From: Hyphomicrobiales bacterium
Lineage (GTDB): Bacteria; Pseudomonadota; Alphaproteobacteria; Rhizobiales; Methyloligellaceae
Reading direction: 5' to 3'
Length of the DNA stretch: 55,217 nucleotides
NCBI GenBank assembly: GCA_028280515.1
Contig: JANQLP010000185.1
Location: forward strand, 1-55,217
The notes beneath the pieces were generated by a model. That model ran no database searches, was not told where the DNA came from, and was given only the letters and a program-made list of their open reading frames with translations. Below are positions 16,604 to 27,000 of this stretch, one piece after another. The translations under genes and the position numbers were made by a program. Every line of letters starts with the position of its first letter. Positions within the stretch are counted from its first letter, which is position 1.

Positions 16604-18942
16604 GCTGCCGCGCCCTTGCGTGCGGCGGCGACGGCCTCGACGATCCGTCTCGGCGTCACCGGCGACATGGTCAACTCCGCACCGACACCTCTAAGCGCAT
16701 CATTGATGGCATTGGTGATTGCCGCGGGCGGGGCAATGGCTCCGCCCTCGCCAATACCTTTGACGCCGAAACGTGTGTATGGCGACGGCGTCTCCATATG
16801 GAACACACGGAATGCAGGCACTTCCGTCGGGCCGGGAAGCAGATAGTCCGACAGCGTCGATGCCAATGGCTGTGCCTCACTGTCGAAGATCATCTCTTCA
16901 TAAAGCGCTGTTCCGATGCCCTGCGCGGCACCGCCGTAGATCTGTCCGTCGACGATCATCGGGTTCACCAGGACCCCGCCATCCTCGACGATGACGTAGT
17001 CGAGAAGCTCCACCTCACCCGTCGATGTATCAACGGCGGCAACCGTGGCATGCGCCGCATAACTGAAGGTGCCGGTGTCGCGTTCGGGCTTGTAGCCGGC
17101 GGTGACCTCAAGACCGGCAGGATCGACGTCGTCCGGCAAATCCTGAGGGCGCCGGTACCAGACGCGGGCGATTTGCTCGATGGTCAGCTCACCCGAAGGC
17201 CCGTGCGCGCGTCCATCCTTCAGCGTGACGTCCTCACGTTTACATTGCAGCATTTTCGCAGCGATGCTCCGTGCGCGGTCGGCAAGCTGGTCGCAGGCTT
17301 CGGCCACCGCGCCGCCGGACATCACCATGCAGCGCGAACCCCAGGTTCCGGTCGAGTAGGGGGTATAGGCTGTATCGCCATGCACAACCTTGATCTTGTC
17401 GTGCGGGATGCCGAGGACTTCGTAACCGACCTGTGACAGTGTCGTTTCCAGTCCCTGACCGTGCGAATGGGCGCCGATGCGCAGCTCCAGCCCGCCATCG
17501 GGTGTCAGGCGGGCATTCGCCTGCTCATGTCCCGGAACCATGGGAATGCCCCAACCGGCATAGACCGACGTGCCGTGCGCGGCCTGCTCGCAATACATGG
17601 CGAAGCCGACTCCGATCAGTCGCCCGTCCGGCTCACCCTTCTTCTGGCGCTTGCGCTGCGCATTCAGATCGATCGCATCGATGGCGCGGCGCAGCGCTTC
17701 CGGGTAATCGCCGGAGTCGAAGTGCTTTTGGGTAATATTGTCGAACGGCATCTGTTCCGGTCGTACGAGGTTCTTCAGGCGTACATCTGTCGGTTCCAAG
17801 TCGAGTTCGCGCGCCACCGCATCGATCATCAGCTCCATCGCGAAGCACACACCGGTACGTGCGACACCGCGATAGGGAAGGATCGGGGGTTTGTTGGTGG
17901 AGGCGGAAAATGTATGGCAGCGATAATGCGGGAAGTCGTAAACACCGGGCAATATGCTGGCGACCTGCGCAGCCTCAAGGCAGGCGGCAAACGGATAGGA
18001 TGAGTATGCGCCAGAATCCACCGTTGCCTCCGCATCGAGGCCCAACAATTTGCCTTCCTTGTCGGCGTAGGCGGTGATGACGTAATGATGCTCGCGGCAA
18101 TTTGCGGATGCGGTCAGGTTTTCGCGCCGGTCTTCCAGCCAGCGGACCGGATGGCCGAAGTGCATCGCGGCCCAAGCGAGACAGACCTCTTCGGGGAGCA
18201 GGATTCCCTTGTATCCGAAACCGCCGCCCACATCGGGTGCGACCACCCTGATCTGTCCATGATCGAGCCCGAGGCATTCCGACAGCCCTGACCGGACTAT
18301 ATGCGGCATCTGTGTGGATGAGTGGACCGTGAGCTGCTCCAGCCGGTGATCCCATTCCGCTATGGCACCGCGTCCCTCGATGGGGCTCATGCATTGGCGT
18401 GCGGTGGAGAACTCGCGCGTGACTTTCACGGCCGCTTCACGCTCGGCCTCCGCCATATCGTAGTCGACGAGCGTTTCCAGGAAGATGTTGTCGCCCCATT
18501 CCTCGTGGACAAGGGGGCTGCCGTTCTCACGTGCCTGCAGCATGTCGTGGACCGGAGACAGTTCCTCGAACTGGACTTCCACCTGCGCGACCAGATCCTC
18601 TGCTTCGGCGCGCGTCGGTGCGATGCAGAGCGCGATCATTTCGCCGACGTGGCGCACCTTCCCCTCCGCGAGAACAGATTGGCTTGATGGCTTGAAGCCG
18701 GGCAGGCTGGTGACCGCTGTGATCGGTTTGACGGCAGCCATGTCCGCTACGGTGACGACGCTTTCGCGAATGTCGTCAGGAATGTTGATGGAAACGACGC
18801 GGGCGTGGGCTACCGGACTGCGCACAAAGGCCGCATCCTTCATGCCCGAGCGCCGAATATCTCCGACAAACTCGCCGCGTCCGCGCATATAGCGGTCATC
18901 CTCCTTGCGGACGAGCCGTGCGCCAACCCCCTGTTTTTTCAT
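16600..18942 (-). CDS. Molybdenum hydroxylase large (molybdopterin) subunit, not a canonical CO dehydrogenase
   Basis: This 780-residue catalytic subunit of the xanthine dehydrogenase family has the GGGFGYKG loop, the catalytic glutamate Glu732 in GIGEGGAIAPP, and the usual N-terminal a/b hammerhead (RKEDDRYMRGRGEFVGD). The active-site loop that separates CO dehydrogenase forms reads YRGVART at 357-363. Form I CO dehydrogenase has AYxCSFR and form II has AYRGAGR, so this is neither. It more likely hydroxylates an aldehyde or a nitrogen heterocycle; the substrate is unknown. It is the first gene of the three-subunit operon. An operator with TACTA-N4-TAGTA lies 50 bases upstream. Confidence 0.92.
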   Translation of the reverse strand: MKKQGVGARLVRKEDDRYMRGRGEFVGDIRRSGMKDAAFVRSPVAHARVVSINIPDDIRESVVTVADMAAVKPITAVTSLPGFKPSSQSVLAEGKVRHVGEMIALCIAPTRAEAEDLVAQVEVQFEELSPVHDMLQARENGSPLVHEEWGDNIFLETLVDYDMAEAEREAAVKVTREFSTARQCMSPIEGRGAIAEWDHRLEQLTVHSSTQMPHIVRSGLSECLGLDHGQIRVVAPDVGGGFGYKGILLPEEVCLAWAAMHFGHPVRWLEDRRENLTASANCREHHYVITAYADKEGKLLGLDAEATVDSGAYSSYPFAACLEAAQVASILPGVYDFPHYRCHTFSASTNKPPILPYRGVARTGVCFAMELMIDAVARELDLEPTDVRLKNLVRPEQMPFDNITQKHFDSGDYPEALRRAIDAIDLNAQRKRQKKGEPDGRLIGVGFAMYCEQAAHGTSVYAGWGIPMVPGHEQANARLTPDGGLELRIGAHSHGQGLETTLSQVGYEVLGIPHDKIKVVHGDTAYTPYSTGTWGSRCMVMSGGAVAEACDQLADRARSIAAKMLQCKREDVTLKDGRAHGPSGELTIEQIARVWYRRPQDLPDDVDPAGLEVTAGYKPERDTGTFSYAAHATVAAVDTSTGEVELLDYVIVEDGGVLVNPMIVDGQIYGGAAQGIGTALYEEMIFDSEAQPLASTLSDYLLPGPTEVPAFRVFHMETPSPYTRFGVKGIGEGGAIAPPAAITNAINDALRGVGAELTMSPVTPRRIVEAVAAARKGAAA

Positions 18943-18991
18943 GACCCGAAACCGTTCTTTGGCGGGTGATCACTGCCATGCATATGCAAAT

Positions 18992-19011
18992 TAGTACTAT
19001 TGTTAGTACAA
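18992..19011. promoter_or_regulatory. GntR-type operator upstream of the hydroxylase operon
   Basis: The core is TACTA-TTGT-TAGTA. It matches the perfect palindrome at 31507-31526 at 17 of 20 positions. It lies between the end of the GntR gene and the hydroxylase large-subunit gene, 50 bases before the latter's start. Confidence 0.62.
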
Positions 19012-19078
19012 CAATCCCAGCATAGTGCGTGATGCCGCGTTGGGCAATATGGCGTGTGATGACCTGTGCCGCCAGAGG

Positions 19079-19834
19079 CTAGGTCGAACGGTTCAGGAGC
19101 TCGATGTTCAACTTCACCTTGTCGCCGCGATAGACGATGTCGCCGCTGTAAATCACGATGCCGTCGGCATCGGTCACGACACAATGCGCCTCCGCCGTCG
19201 GGGCGTTCAGGGGGAGTTCAAGCTGCAGCGCGGTCTCCACGTCCGCTGCACCGATGCTCAGTGTCTGACGTGCGCGGCTGATCCTCAGACCGTCCATCTC
19301 GTTGATGACCGCGAGCGCGACCTTCGAACGGAATGCCGCCGGATTTCGCTCATGAATGTGTTTGGCAACATGGACGTTTGCGACCGCGTAGGGTTCGTTG
19401 CCGTTGAACTGGACGCTTCTGAAAAATTCATAGGCTTCGGCAGGCTGCCCATCCTCCGGTCCGATATGCAATTCGTTGGGCGTCTCGACCTCCAGGAACT
19501 TGGGCACGTTGGCGCTGATCAGTTCAATGAGGGAGTCCCAGTCAGTTGCAAGGTGAAGCCACCTGTCGTTTTCCGGCGACCTCATGACGAACGTGCCCTT
19601 GCCCTGATGGGACTTCAGCAAACCTTCGTCCTGCAGCAGTTCGATCGCCTGGCGCACCGTAACGCGGGCGACGCTGAACTCGTTTTCGAGTTCCTCGAGG
19701 GTGGCAATCTTGTCGCCGACAGCCCAACGACCGTCCTGTATCCGGCGGCGCAGGGCCGACGCAACCTGAACGTAGCGTGGTGCGCGCATTTGTGCATACG
19801 TGCTTGCAAGCCCTGTCAGTATGGCATCTGACAT
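19079..19834 (-). CDS. GntR-family regulator with UTRA ligand-binding domain (HutC subfamily)
   Basis: The protein has about 251 residues. Residues about 15-85 form the GntR winged helix (YVQVASALRRRIQDGRWAVGD, then EFSVARVTVRQAIELLQDEGLL and KGTFV). The rest is a UTRA domain with VARVHVAK-like and AVINEMDGLRISRARQTLSI segments. HutC-type regulators bind palindromes and respond to small acids or sugars. I chose the ATG at 19834, which has GGGAGAG before it, over one 51 bases upstream. It sits in the middle of the units that carry the TACTA-N4-TAGTA site, so it is the obvious candidate to bind it. Its own promoter region shows no clear copy of the site. Confidence 0.92.
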   Translation of the reverse strand: MSDAILTGLASTYAQMRAPRYVQVASALRRRIQDGRWAVGDKIATLEELENEFSVARVTVRQAIELLQDEGLLKSHQGKGTFVMRSPENDRWLHLATDWDSLIELISANVPKFLEVETPNELHIGPEDGQPAEAYEFFRSVQFNGNEPYAVANVHVAKHIHERNPAAFRSKVALAVINEMDGLRISRARQTLSIGAADVETALQLELPLNAPTAEAHCVVTDADGIVIYSGDIVYRGDKVKLNIELLNRST

Positions 19835-19969
19835 TCCGCTCTCCCGATATCTGACTGTCTGCTGTCGACTGCTGTCTACCTTCAAGAACTGAAGAACTAC
19901 AGCATTTCAACCTATACGTTGGCGTGAGTCTCCGGCGAATTCAAGATCACGCCGTCCACGATGCCATGT

Positions 19970-21250
19970 CTACTCCACGCCGCACCAGTCGCAGATGCTC
20001 AAGGCATAGACCTTGATCGCGGTCATGTAGTCGTCGATGTCGACATATTCGTCATTGGCGTGCATGACCGACGTCGGGCCGGGTCCGAAGATTACCGTCG
20101 GCGTGTCGCCATTGTTTATGAGGAATCTCGTGTCGGCGGCGCCCTGCCGTCCGCTGATCTCGGGATCCTTGCCGGTCACCTCCCTGAAGCTGTCGACCAG
20201 CGTGGTGACGATCGGATGATCGGCCGGGATGTCCGCCGCCTCGGCATCGAGGCCGCCGAACTTGTTTCCAAAGGTCACTTCCGGCGGGTTGTCCTTCATC
20301 CAGTCGTCTCCGCGCGCCACTTTCGCGATATGGTCGAGGAAGGCCTTCTTGACGCCCTCATGGTCTTCGCCCGGGACCGTCGCGATCGATCCCTTGAGGA
20401 GACACGTGTCCGGGAAGGCGCTCGGAAAGCTCCCCGACTCGATCGTTCCGACAAGGCAGGGCAGCGTACTCAGAATATGCGGGTAGAGCGGGTGCGATAC
20501 AGTCTCAAGGCGGTGTTTCTCATGATCGTCGATCGCGACTTTGATCTTGTAGCCGAGATCGATGGCGTTCACGCCCTCGTATCGCGTCTGGATCCCCGCC
20601 TTTTTGCCGCGAATGAGAATCTGGAACCAGATGCGCCCGATGCAGGCCGGCTGCACGGCGAGCGTGCTGGTCTCGCCGGAAATGGCGGCATCCGCCTTGT
20701 AGCCGCGCAGGACCGTGTCGAGGGTGCCGTGACCTGAGACTTCTTCGTCCACGACCAGGTTCACCAGCACGTCCCCCTTCAGCCTGATACCGGCTTCCTC
20801 GATATATTCGACGGCGAGGATTTGCGAGGAGACTCCGCTCTTCATGTCGGAGGAGCCCCGGCCATAGATGCGGTTGTCGCGGATCTTCGCTTCCCACGGA
20901 TCGTCGGTCCAGGATTCGCGCGGGCCTTCCGGAATCACGTCGGTGTGACCGTTCAGCAGCAGCGACCGGCCACCGCCTGAGCCTTTTCTTGTCGCGACGA
21001 TGTTCGGGCGGCCTTCATAGCTCTCCGTCACAACCGCGGCGGCCGGGTGTTTCTGGATTTCCTCCGCGTCCATGTCCCACATGTCGATTTCGAGGTTGAT
21101 GTCCGCCAGATAGTCCTTCAGGTGCGCCTGGATGGGGCCTTCGTCTCCGGTCACGCTCGGAAACCTGACAAGGGTCTGGAGGAAATCGACCGCGTGATCG
21201 CGCTTGCCGTCGATCAGGTCGAGGAGTTTCTGCCGCTGGGCCTGGTTCAT
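19970..21250 (-). CDS. M20-family metallohydrolase (ArgE/DapE-type deacylase)
   Basis: This 426-residue zinc peptidase-like enzyme has His102 and Asp104 in NGHTDVIPEG, the bridging Asp135 in GRGSSDMKSG, the catalytic pair Glu169-Glu170 in VVDEEVSGHG, and a late histidine in SVMHANDEY. A dimerisation domain is inserted in the middle. Family members cleave N-acyl, N-carbamoyl or N-formyl amino acids and related amides in the cytoplasm. The gene is divergent from the F420 operon. An imperfect copy of the operator lies 14 bases upstream of its start, which ties it to the same pathway. The substrate is unknown. Confidence 0.9.
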   Translation of the reverse strand: MNQAQRQKLLDLIDGKRDHAVDFLQTLVRFPSVTGDEGPIQAHLKDYLADINLEIDMWDMDAEEIQKHPAAAVVTESYEGRPNIVATRKGSGGGRSLLLNGHTDVIPEGPRESWTDDPWEAKIRDNRIYGRGSSDMKSGVSSQILAVEYIEEAGIRLKGDVLVNLVVDEEVSGHGTLDTVLRGYKADAAISGETSTLAVQPACIGRIWFQILIRGKKAGIQTRYEGVNAIDLGYKIKVAIDDHEKHRLETVSHPLYPHILSTLPCLVGTIESGSFPSAFPDTCLLKGSIATVPGEDHEGVKKAFLDHIAKVARGDDWMKDNPPEVTFGNKFGGLDAEAADIPADHPIVTTLVDSFREVTGKDPEISGRQGAADTRFLINNGDTPTVIFGPGPTSVMHANDEYVDIDDYMTAIKVYALSICDWCGVE

Positions 21251-21263
21251 GATTCATCCAATG

Positions 21264-21283
21264 AGTTACTAAGTTTAGAATAA
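21264..21283. promoter_or_regulatory. Weaker operator copy next to the M20 deacylase gene
   Basis: The core reads TACTA-AGTT-TAGAA, matching the palindrome at 31507-31526 at 13 of 20 positions. It is directly upstream of the deacylase start codon. It could serve the M20 gene, while the stronger copy at 21454 serves the F420 operon. Confidence 0.4.
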
Positions 21284-21453
21284 CGGTATAATAGGCACAT
21301 AAAGATGCTGTCAACGAAGCTTCCGGCGACTCCGCTGCACTCCGGATTTTTGTGGCACATTGCCGCCAGCCTGCGTCCGGGCCGTGCATAAAAGCGAATG
21401 GCCGGCAGGCGGTCAAATTTCATTTTCAGTCTGCACTCTTCTGTTTTATATTA

Positions 21454-21473
21454 TTATACTAATAATAGGATGA
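21454..21473. promoter_or_regulatory. Operator copy upstream of the F420 operon
   Basis: The core is TACTA-ATAA-TAGGA, matching the palindrome at 31507-31526 at 15 of 20 positions. It lies about 113 bases before the first gene of the F420 operon, inside an AT-rich tract. Confidence 0.45.
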
Positions 21474-21585
21474 ATTGATCCGTTTTCTGTTTTATCCCAA
21501 AGGGATATGCTGGTATGGAATTTCCCGAATGCGGACCTTGGATGGTTGGGCGTCCGTGCGGGGAAGCGATATTCGAGAGGAATCA

Positions 21586-22254
21586 ATGAACAAGCAGCGT
21601 CCTTCACTTGCCGTCATCGGCGGCACCGGCAATCTCGGATACGCACTCGCCGGGCGCTGGGCGCGCGCGGGCTACGGGATCATCATCGGTTCGCGCAGCG
21701 CGGACAAGGCGGCGCGGGCGGCGGACGAGCTTCAAGCCGTTGATGAGGGCACATCGGTCGAAGGGCGGAGCAACGCAGACGCGGTCCGGGCGGCGGACGT
21801 CGTTGTGCTCACCGTTCCCTTCAGTGCGCAAGGTGCGACGCTTGCGGAAATCGCCGGTGCGGTCAACGGCAAGCTGGTGGTTGATACGACCGTTCCGTTG
21901 GCGCCGCCGAAGGTCGCCAGAGTGCAGTTGCCCGATACGGGTTCGGCGGCCTTGGCGGCGCGCAAGGCGCTCGGCGATGATGCTCGGCTTGTCTCGGCAT
22001 TTCACAATGTGGCCGCCCACAAACTGAAGCAGGGCGGCCATGTTGACTGCGATATACTGATCTTTGGCGATGACCCGGCCGACCGGGATATCGTCGTCGA
22101 ACTGGCCAGGTCCGCCGGAATGCGGGGCATACACTGTGGACCGCTGGCGAACTCCGTTGCCGCGGAAGCGTTGACCTCAATTCTGATCGGCATCAACAAG
22201 CGGTATAAGGCGGATGGTGCAGGCATCCGCATCACCGGCATTGCCGACACCTAG
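21586..22254 (+). CDS. NADPH-dependent F420 reductase-like oxidoreductase
   Basis: This 222-residue Rossmann protein begins with LAVIGGTGNLGYALAGRW and continues with IIIGSRSADKA, the pattern of F420:NADP oxidoreductase (NpdG/Fno). VVVLTVPFSAQGATL and KLVVDTTVPLAPP follow. These enzymes exchange hydride between NADPH and F420. I chose the ATG at 21586, preceded by GAGAGG. It is the first gene of the operon that makes F420, which supports the role: it would keep F420 reduced for the LLM enzyme encoded further on. It stops 27 bases before cofE. Confidence 0.87.
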   Translation: MNKQRPSLAVIGGTGNLGYALAGRWARAGYGIIIGSRSADKAARAADELQAVDEGTSVEGRSNADAVRAADVVVLTVPFSAQGATLAEIAGAVNGKLVVDTTVPLAPPKVARVQLPDTGSAALAARKALGDDARLVSAFHNVAAHKLKQGGHVDCDILIFGDDPADRDIVVELARSAGMRGIHCGPLANSVAAEALTSILIGINKRYKADGAGIRITGIADT

Positions 22255-22281
22255 AATGCGGTCCTGAGAGGCAACCTGGAA

Positions 22282-23046
22282 ATGGCATCGCAATACACAG
22301 TCATGGGCATCGAGAACGTGCCGTTGATTGCGGCTGGAGACGATCTTGCGGCCATCCTGATCGCCGCGGTCGATGCTCAGGGCCTCCGGCCCGTAGACGA
22401 CGACATCCTTGTCGTGGCGCAGAAGATCGTTTCGAAGGCGGAGGGTCGATTCGTCGATCTTGCGACCGTGGAGCCGTCCCCGGAGGCCGTGGAGCTCGCT
22501 CGGACATCTGAGAAAGAGCCCTGTCACGTCGAACTGATCCTGCGCGAGTCCAACGAGTTGGTACGCGCCAAGCCCGGTGTGATCGTTGTCGAACACCGTC
22601 TCGGGCACGTGCTGGCCAATGGGGGTATCGACCGTTCGAACGTCGAGGGGCAAGCTGGTGGAGAGACGGTTCTGTTGCTGCCTGCCGACCCCGATGCCAG
22701 CGCCGCAGCCCTCAAGGCACAGTTCGATGCCCACTGGTCGTGCAATCTTGGCGTGATCATCGCCGACAGCGTCGGACGGGCATGGCGTATGGGAACAGTC
22801 GGCATTGCCATCGGCGCCGCCGGTGTCGCAGCTCTCGATGATCAGCGGGGCAATCCCGATCTGTTTGGCCGGGCCATGGAAACCACCATGACTTGTCCCG
22901 CCGACACCATTGCGTCCGCCGCATCGCTCGTGATGGGTGAGGGCGCCGAGGCGATTCCTGCGGCTCTCGTGCATGGCATTGCGTGCGGAACGCCTGCTCC
23001 CGCACGCACAATCAACAGACCCAAGGCTGAGGACATGTTCCGTTGA
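22282..23046 (+). CDS. cofE: Coenzyme F420-0:L-glutamate ligase
   Basis: This 254-residue protein matches CofE throughout: MGIENVPLIAAGDDL, ILVVAQKIVSKAEGR, HVELILRES, NGGIDRSNVEG, GVIIADSVGRAWRMGTVGIAIGAAG and GRAMETTMTC. CofE adds glutamates to F420-0 using GTP. In mycobacteria the same domain is fused to an FMN nitroreductase-like domain (FbiB) that reduces dehydro-F420-0. That second domain is absent here. The gene overlaps cofD by four bases. Confidence 0.95.
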   Translation: MASQYTVMGIENVPLIAAGDDLAAILIAAVDAQGLRPVDDDILVVAQKIVSKAEGRFVDLATVEPSPEAVELARTSEKEPCHVELILRESNELVRAKPGVIVVEHRLGHVLANGGIDRSNVEGQAGGETVLLLPADPDASAAALKAQFDAHWSCNLGVIIADSVGRAWRMGTVGIAIGAAGVAALDDQRGNPDLFGRAMETTMTCPADTIASAASLVMGEGAEAIPAALVHGIACGTPAPARTINRPKAEDMFR

Positions 23047-24029
23047 CTGCGACCGGCCGACCCGAGAACGGGACAGTGATCGCGCTGTGCGGCGGCATTG
23101 GCGGTGCGAAGCTGGCATTTGGCCTGTCAAAGGTCATTACCGATGAGCGGCTCATTGTTGCCGTGAACACCGGCGACGACTTCAAGCATCTCGGCCTGCA
23201 CATATCGCCCGATGTCGACACGGTAACCTATACGCTTGCCGGCATCGCCAATCCCGAAACCGGCTGGGGCCGCGCCGACGAGACTTGGAATTTCATGGAC
23301 TCCCTCAAGGCAATCGGCGGCGAAACGTGGTTCCAGCTGGGCGACCGCGATCTCGCACTTCATGTGGAACGCACCCGCCGCCTGCGCGCGGGAGACAGTT
23401 TGAGTGCCATCACAACCGACGTTCGTGCGCGCCTCGGCATCACGGCTTGCGTTCTTCCCATGAGCGACGACCCGGTGCGCACGCACGTTGAAACCGACAA
23501 TGGATCGATGCCATTTCAGAACTACTTCGTGGAGCGCAAATGCAAGCCGGAACTTCGGTCCATCCGGTTTGAAGGTGCGCAAAATGCACATGTCCAGCAC
23601 GATATCGCGCGGGCACTGGGCGATCCGGATTTGCGTTGCGTGATCATCTGTCCCTCCAATCCCTATCTCAGCATCGATCCCATGCTCGCCGTCGGCGAAA
23701 TGCGCCAGCTGCTTACGGGAACAACGGCGCCGGTCATCGCCATCTCTCCGCTGGTGGACGGGAAAGCGGTCAAGGGACCGATGTCAAAGATCATGCGCGA
23801 GTTGGGCATCGAGGCGCGCCACGCCGCGATCGCCGGTCATTACGACGGACTGATCGACGGGTTTGTGGTGGACAGCGCCGACGAGAAAATCCCGGATCAT
23901 GTCGCCACTGCGGTTGAAAACACTTTGATGGCGACCCTTGAAGACAAGGTGCGGCTTGCCCGGACCGCCCTTGCATTCGCGGACGAGATTTCCACCGGCC
24001 AGGATGTGCCGGGAGTGAGGTGTGCATGA
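23043..24029 (+). CDS. cofD: F420 phospholactate (or phosphoenolpyruvate) transferase
   Basis: This 328-residue CofD/FbiA-family protein has GGIGGAKLAFGLSKV, NTGDDFKHLGL, SPDVDTVTYTL, and the later VIICPSNPYLSIDPML and SPLVDGKAVKGP blocks. It transfers the tail from a nucleotide-activated intermediate to the deazaflavin Fo, giving F420-0 or its dehydro or 3PG form. The start is a TTG at 23043 within the end of cofE. The stop overlaps the next gene's ATG (ATGA). The tail donor depends on the CofC domain downstream and cannot be read from sequence with certainty. Confidence 0.95.
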   Translation: MTATGRPENGTVIALCGGIGGAKLAFGLSKVITDERLIVAVNTGDDFKHLGLHISPDVDTVTYTLAGIANPETGWGRADETWNFMDSLKAIGGETWFQLGDRDLALHVERTRRLRAGDSLSAITTDVRARLGITACVLPMSDDPVRTHVETDNGSMPFQNYFVERKCKPELRSIRFEGAQNAHVQHDIARALGDPDLRCVIICPSNPYLSIDPMLAVGEMRQLLTGTTAPVIAISPLVDGKAVKGPMSKIMRELGIEARHAAIAGHYDGLIDGFVVDSADEKIPDHVATAVENTLMATLEDKVRLARTALAFADEISTGQDVPGVRCA

Positions 24030-27000
24030 GTGACATTATCGCTGTTGTTCCGATGAAACCGCTGTTGCAGGCGAAAAGGCGGCTTGCCGGCGTGCTCCCC
24101 GAGAAGGCACTTGGGATGCTTGTCCGCCGCATGCTGGTCCGGGTCGTCTCGGCGCTTGGCGATGCGCGCAGCGTCGAACACGTCCTGGTTCTGACGGCGG
24201 ATCGTGAACTGGCCGACCTGGCGGGGGCACATGGGGCCGGGCATATTTCCGAGGCGCGCGCCGCCGGCTTGAACGCGGCGGTCGCGAATGCCGCGCGTCG
24301 GGTTCACGGTCTCGGTGCCGACGCCATGCTCGTTCTGCCCGGTGATGTGCCGCTGGTGACCGGCCCGGACATCGACGCCTTCGTTGCTCGCGCGAAAGGC
24401 AAGGGCGTGGCGATTGTCCCCGCTGACGACGGTGACGGGACGAATGCGCTGTTGCTTGCGCCGCCCGGTGTCGTTGCACCCGCATTCGGACCCGGCAGTT
24501 TCGAAAAGCACAGACAAGCGGCGAGACGGGTCGGTCTCGAGCCACAGGTGCATGTCTCCGACGCGATATCGCGCGACGTCGACACGGCATCGGATCTTCG
24601 CTGGCTGGAGAAAAGCGCTGCGCATTTGCCGGAATTCGCAGACATTCTGGCGCAAGAGCGGCGGCTTGGCAGGGCAGTCGGCGGTTTCGATCCGGTTTCC
24701 GAAAGACCATCGCTCATGCCCGTTCGTCGTGGCGACGGGCTTGCCGCGGACGAGGCTCTGGCACTCACCGATTGCAACGATCTTGACCGGCTCTGCGATA
24801 TGGCCGAGGAGCGGACGCTTGCCGGTTTTGGCGAGCGGGTCAGCTTTTCCAAAAAGGTCTTCATCCCGCTGACCAAACTCTGCCGCGACGTGTGCCACTA
24901 CTGCACCTTCGCACAGACACCGGGGAAGATCGAACAGGCCTATCTTTCCCAGGATGACGTGTTGAACATCGCGCGCGCTGGCGCTGCCGCGGGGTGCAAG
25001 GAGGCCCTGTTCACGCTCGGCGACAAACCGGAATTGCGCTACAGGGCGGCGCGCGACGCTCTCAATGCACTCGGACATGACAGTACGTTGTCCTATCTGG
25101 AGAGTGCCGCACGGCTTGTATTGAAAGAGACCGGATTGCTGCCGCACCTCAATCCGGGCGTCATGGACGAAGACTGGTTGGCGCGCCTGCGCGCTGTGTC
25201 CGTGTCGCAGGGGATCATGCTTGAATCTGTCTCCCCCAGGCTGATGCAGAAGGGCTTTGCGCACCATGGTTCTCCGGACAAGGCCCCACATGTGCGGATG
25301 GCAACGCTGGAGGCGGCGGGAGCCGCGCGCGTACCCTTCACCACCGGGCTGCTCATCGGGATTGGCGAGACACGGGCGGAACGCATTGAGGCCCTGCTGG
25401 CGATCCGCGCGTGCCATGAGCGTTACGGCCATATCCAGGAAATCATCATTCAGAACTTTCGCGCCAAGCCCGGAACCCGTATGGCGCAGGCTGAAGAGCC
25501 GACGCTCGAGGAGCACGTTTGGACCATTGCGGTTGCGCGGCTGATTTTCGGGCCCGACATGAACATTCAGGCGCCGCCGAACCTGCGGGCCGGGGCGCTG
25601 GCGCAACTCGTGCGCGCCGGCATCAACGACTGGGGCGGCGTATCGCCGGTGACGCCCGACCATGTCAATCCGGAAGCGCCCTGGCCCCATCTCGACCAAC
25701 TGGCCGAGGAGACAGATCGCGCAGGCCGCGTCCTCACTGAGCGCCTGGCGCTTTATCCTGAGTATGTGCGCAGCGCGCAGGATTGGGTGGAGCCACGCGT
25801 TCACACCGCGCTCCTCGAACACGCAGATGCGGAAGGGCTTGCCAGGGAAGAGGACTGGTTGGCCGGATCGACAACTCCGCCACCGGACAGGGGACCCCGG
25901 GCTCCGGCGCTAAACCTTCGTCATCGCGCCGTCGCGCGCGCGCTCGATGCTGTTGCCAACGGGCGGCTGGATGAAACCGCCATTGCCAGGCTCTTTACGG
26001 CGCGCGGCGCGATCTTCGACGACGTGGCGTCAGCTGCCGACGACCTGCGGCGGCGGCGAAATGGCGACACGGTCACCTACGTCGTCAACCGCAACATCAA
26101 TTACACCAACCTGTGTACCTATGGCTGCCGGTTCTGCGCCTTCTCCAAGGGCCGTATTTCTCAGGGTCACCGCGACAAACCTTACGATCTGAGCTTGGAG
26201 GAAATCGCGCGCAGAACGTCGGAGGCTTGGGAGCGGGGCGCCAGCGAGGTCTGCCTGCAGGGCGGTATCGGCGCGCGCTACACGGGCGACACCTATATGG
26301 CGATCGTCAAGGCGGTCAAGGCGGCGGCGCGGGATATTCACGTCCACGCCTTTTCACCGCTTGAGGTCACACATGGCGCGGAAACGCTCGGGCTGCCCCT
26401 TGAGGAGTATCTGGCGGGGCTGCGCGACGCCGGCCTTTCGAGCCTGCCGGGAACGGCGGCCGAAATTCTCGATGACGAGGTGCGCCGTGACCTGTGCGCC
26501 GACAAGATCGATACCGCCCAGTGGCTCAAGGTCATGGAAGCGGCGCATGGCGTCGGCCTGCGTTCGACGGCAACCATCATGTTCGGACATATCGACGGTT
26601 ACCGGCATTGGGCGCGGCATCTGCTGCGCGTGCGGGCACTTCAGGAAAAAACCGAGGGCTTCACCGAATTCGTACCGCTGCCCTTTGTGCATATGGAAGC
26701 GCCGATCTACCTCAAAGGCGAGTCGCGGCGCGGGCCGACGTGGCGCGAGGCGGTGCTGATGCATGCGGTCGCGCGGCTGGTGCTTGACCCGGCGATCGTC
26801 AACATTCAGGCTTCGTGGGTGAAACTCGGCGCAGAGGGGGCGGCGCGTTGCCTGTCCGCGGGCGTCAACGATCTCGGCGGCTCGCTTATGAACGAGTCCA
26901 TCACGCGCGCTGCCGGTGCCGTGCACGGACAGGAGATGACACCCGACCGGTTGATCGCAACCATCCGGGCGGCGGGCCGGACGCCCATGCTGCGCAACAC

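Larger units (their letters stand above)
21251..21585. other. Divergent promoter region between the M20 gene and the F420 operon
   Basis: These 335 bases separate two genes that point away from each other. The stretch holds two copies of the TACTA-N4-TAGTA-type site and an AT-rich tract around 21440-21475. I see no gene or structured RNA in it. Confidence 0.6.

Noticed and set aside
14541-18942. A true carbon monoxide dehydrogenase operon
   Set aside because: The large subunit lacks both diagnostic active-site loops, and no CoxD/E/F-type maturation genes are nearby. I call it a hydroxylase of unknown substrate.
23897-25822. Minus-strand open frame of 641 codons opposite the cofD end and the CofC-CofG part of the fusion
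   Set aside because: The plus-strand frame shows clear F420 enzyme motifs over the same bases. The opposite frame has no family features and an Arg/His/Gln-rich composition typical of a shadow frame in GC-rich DNA.
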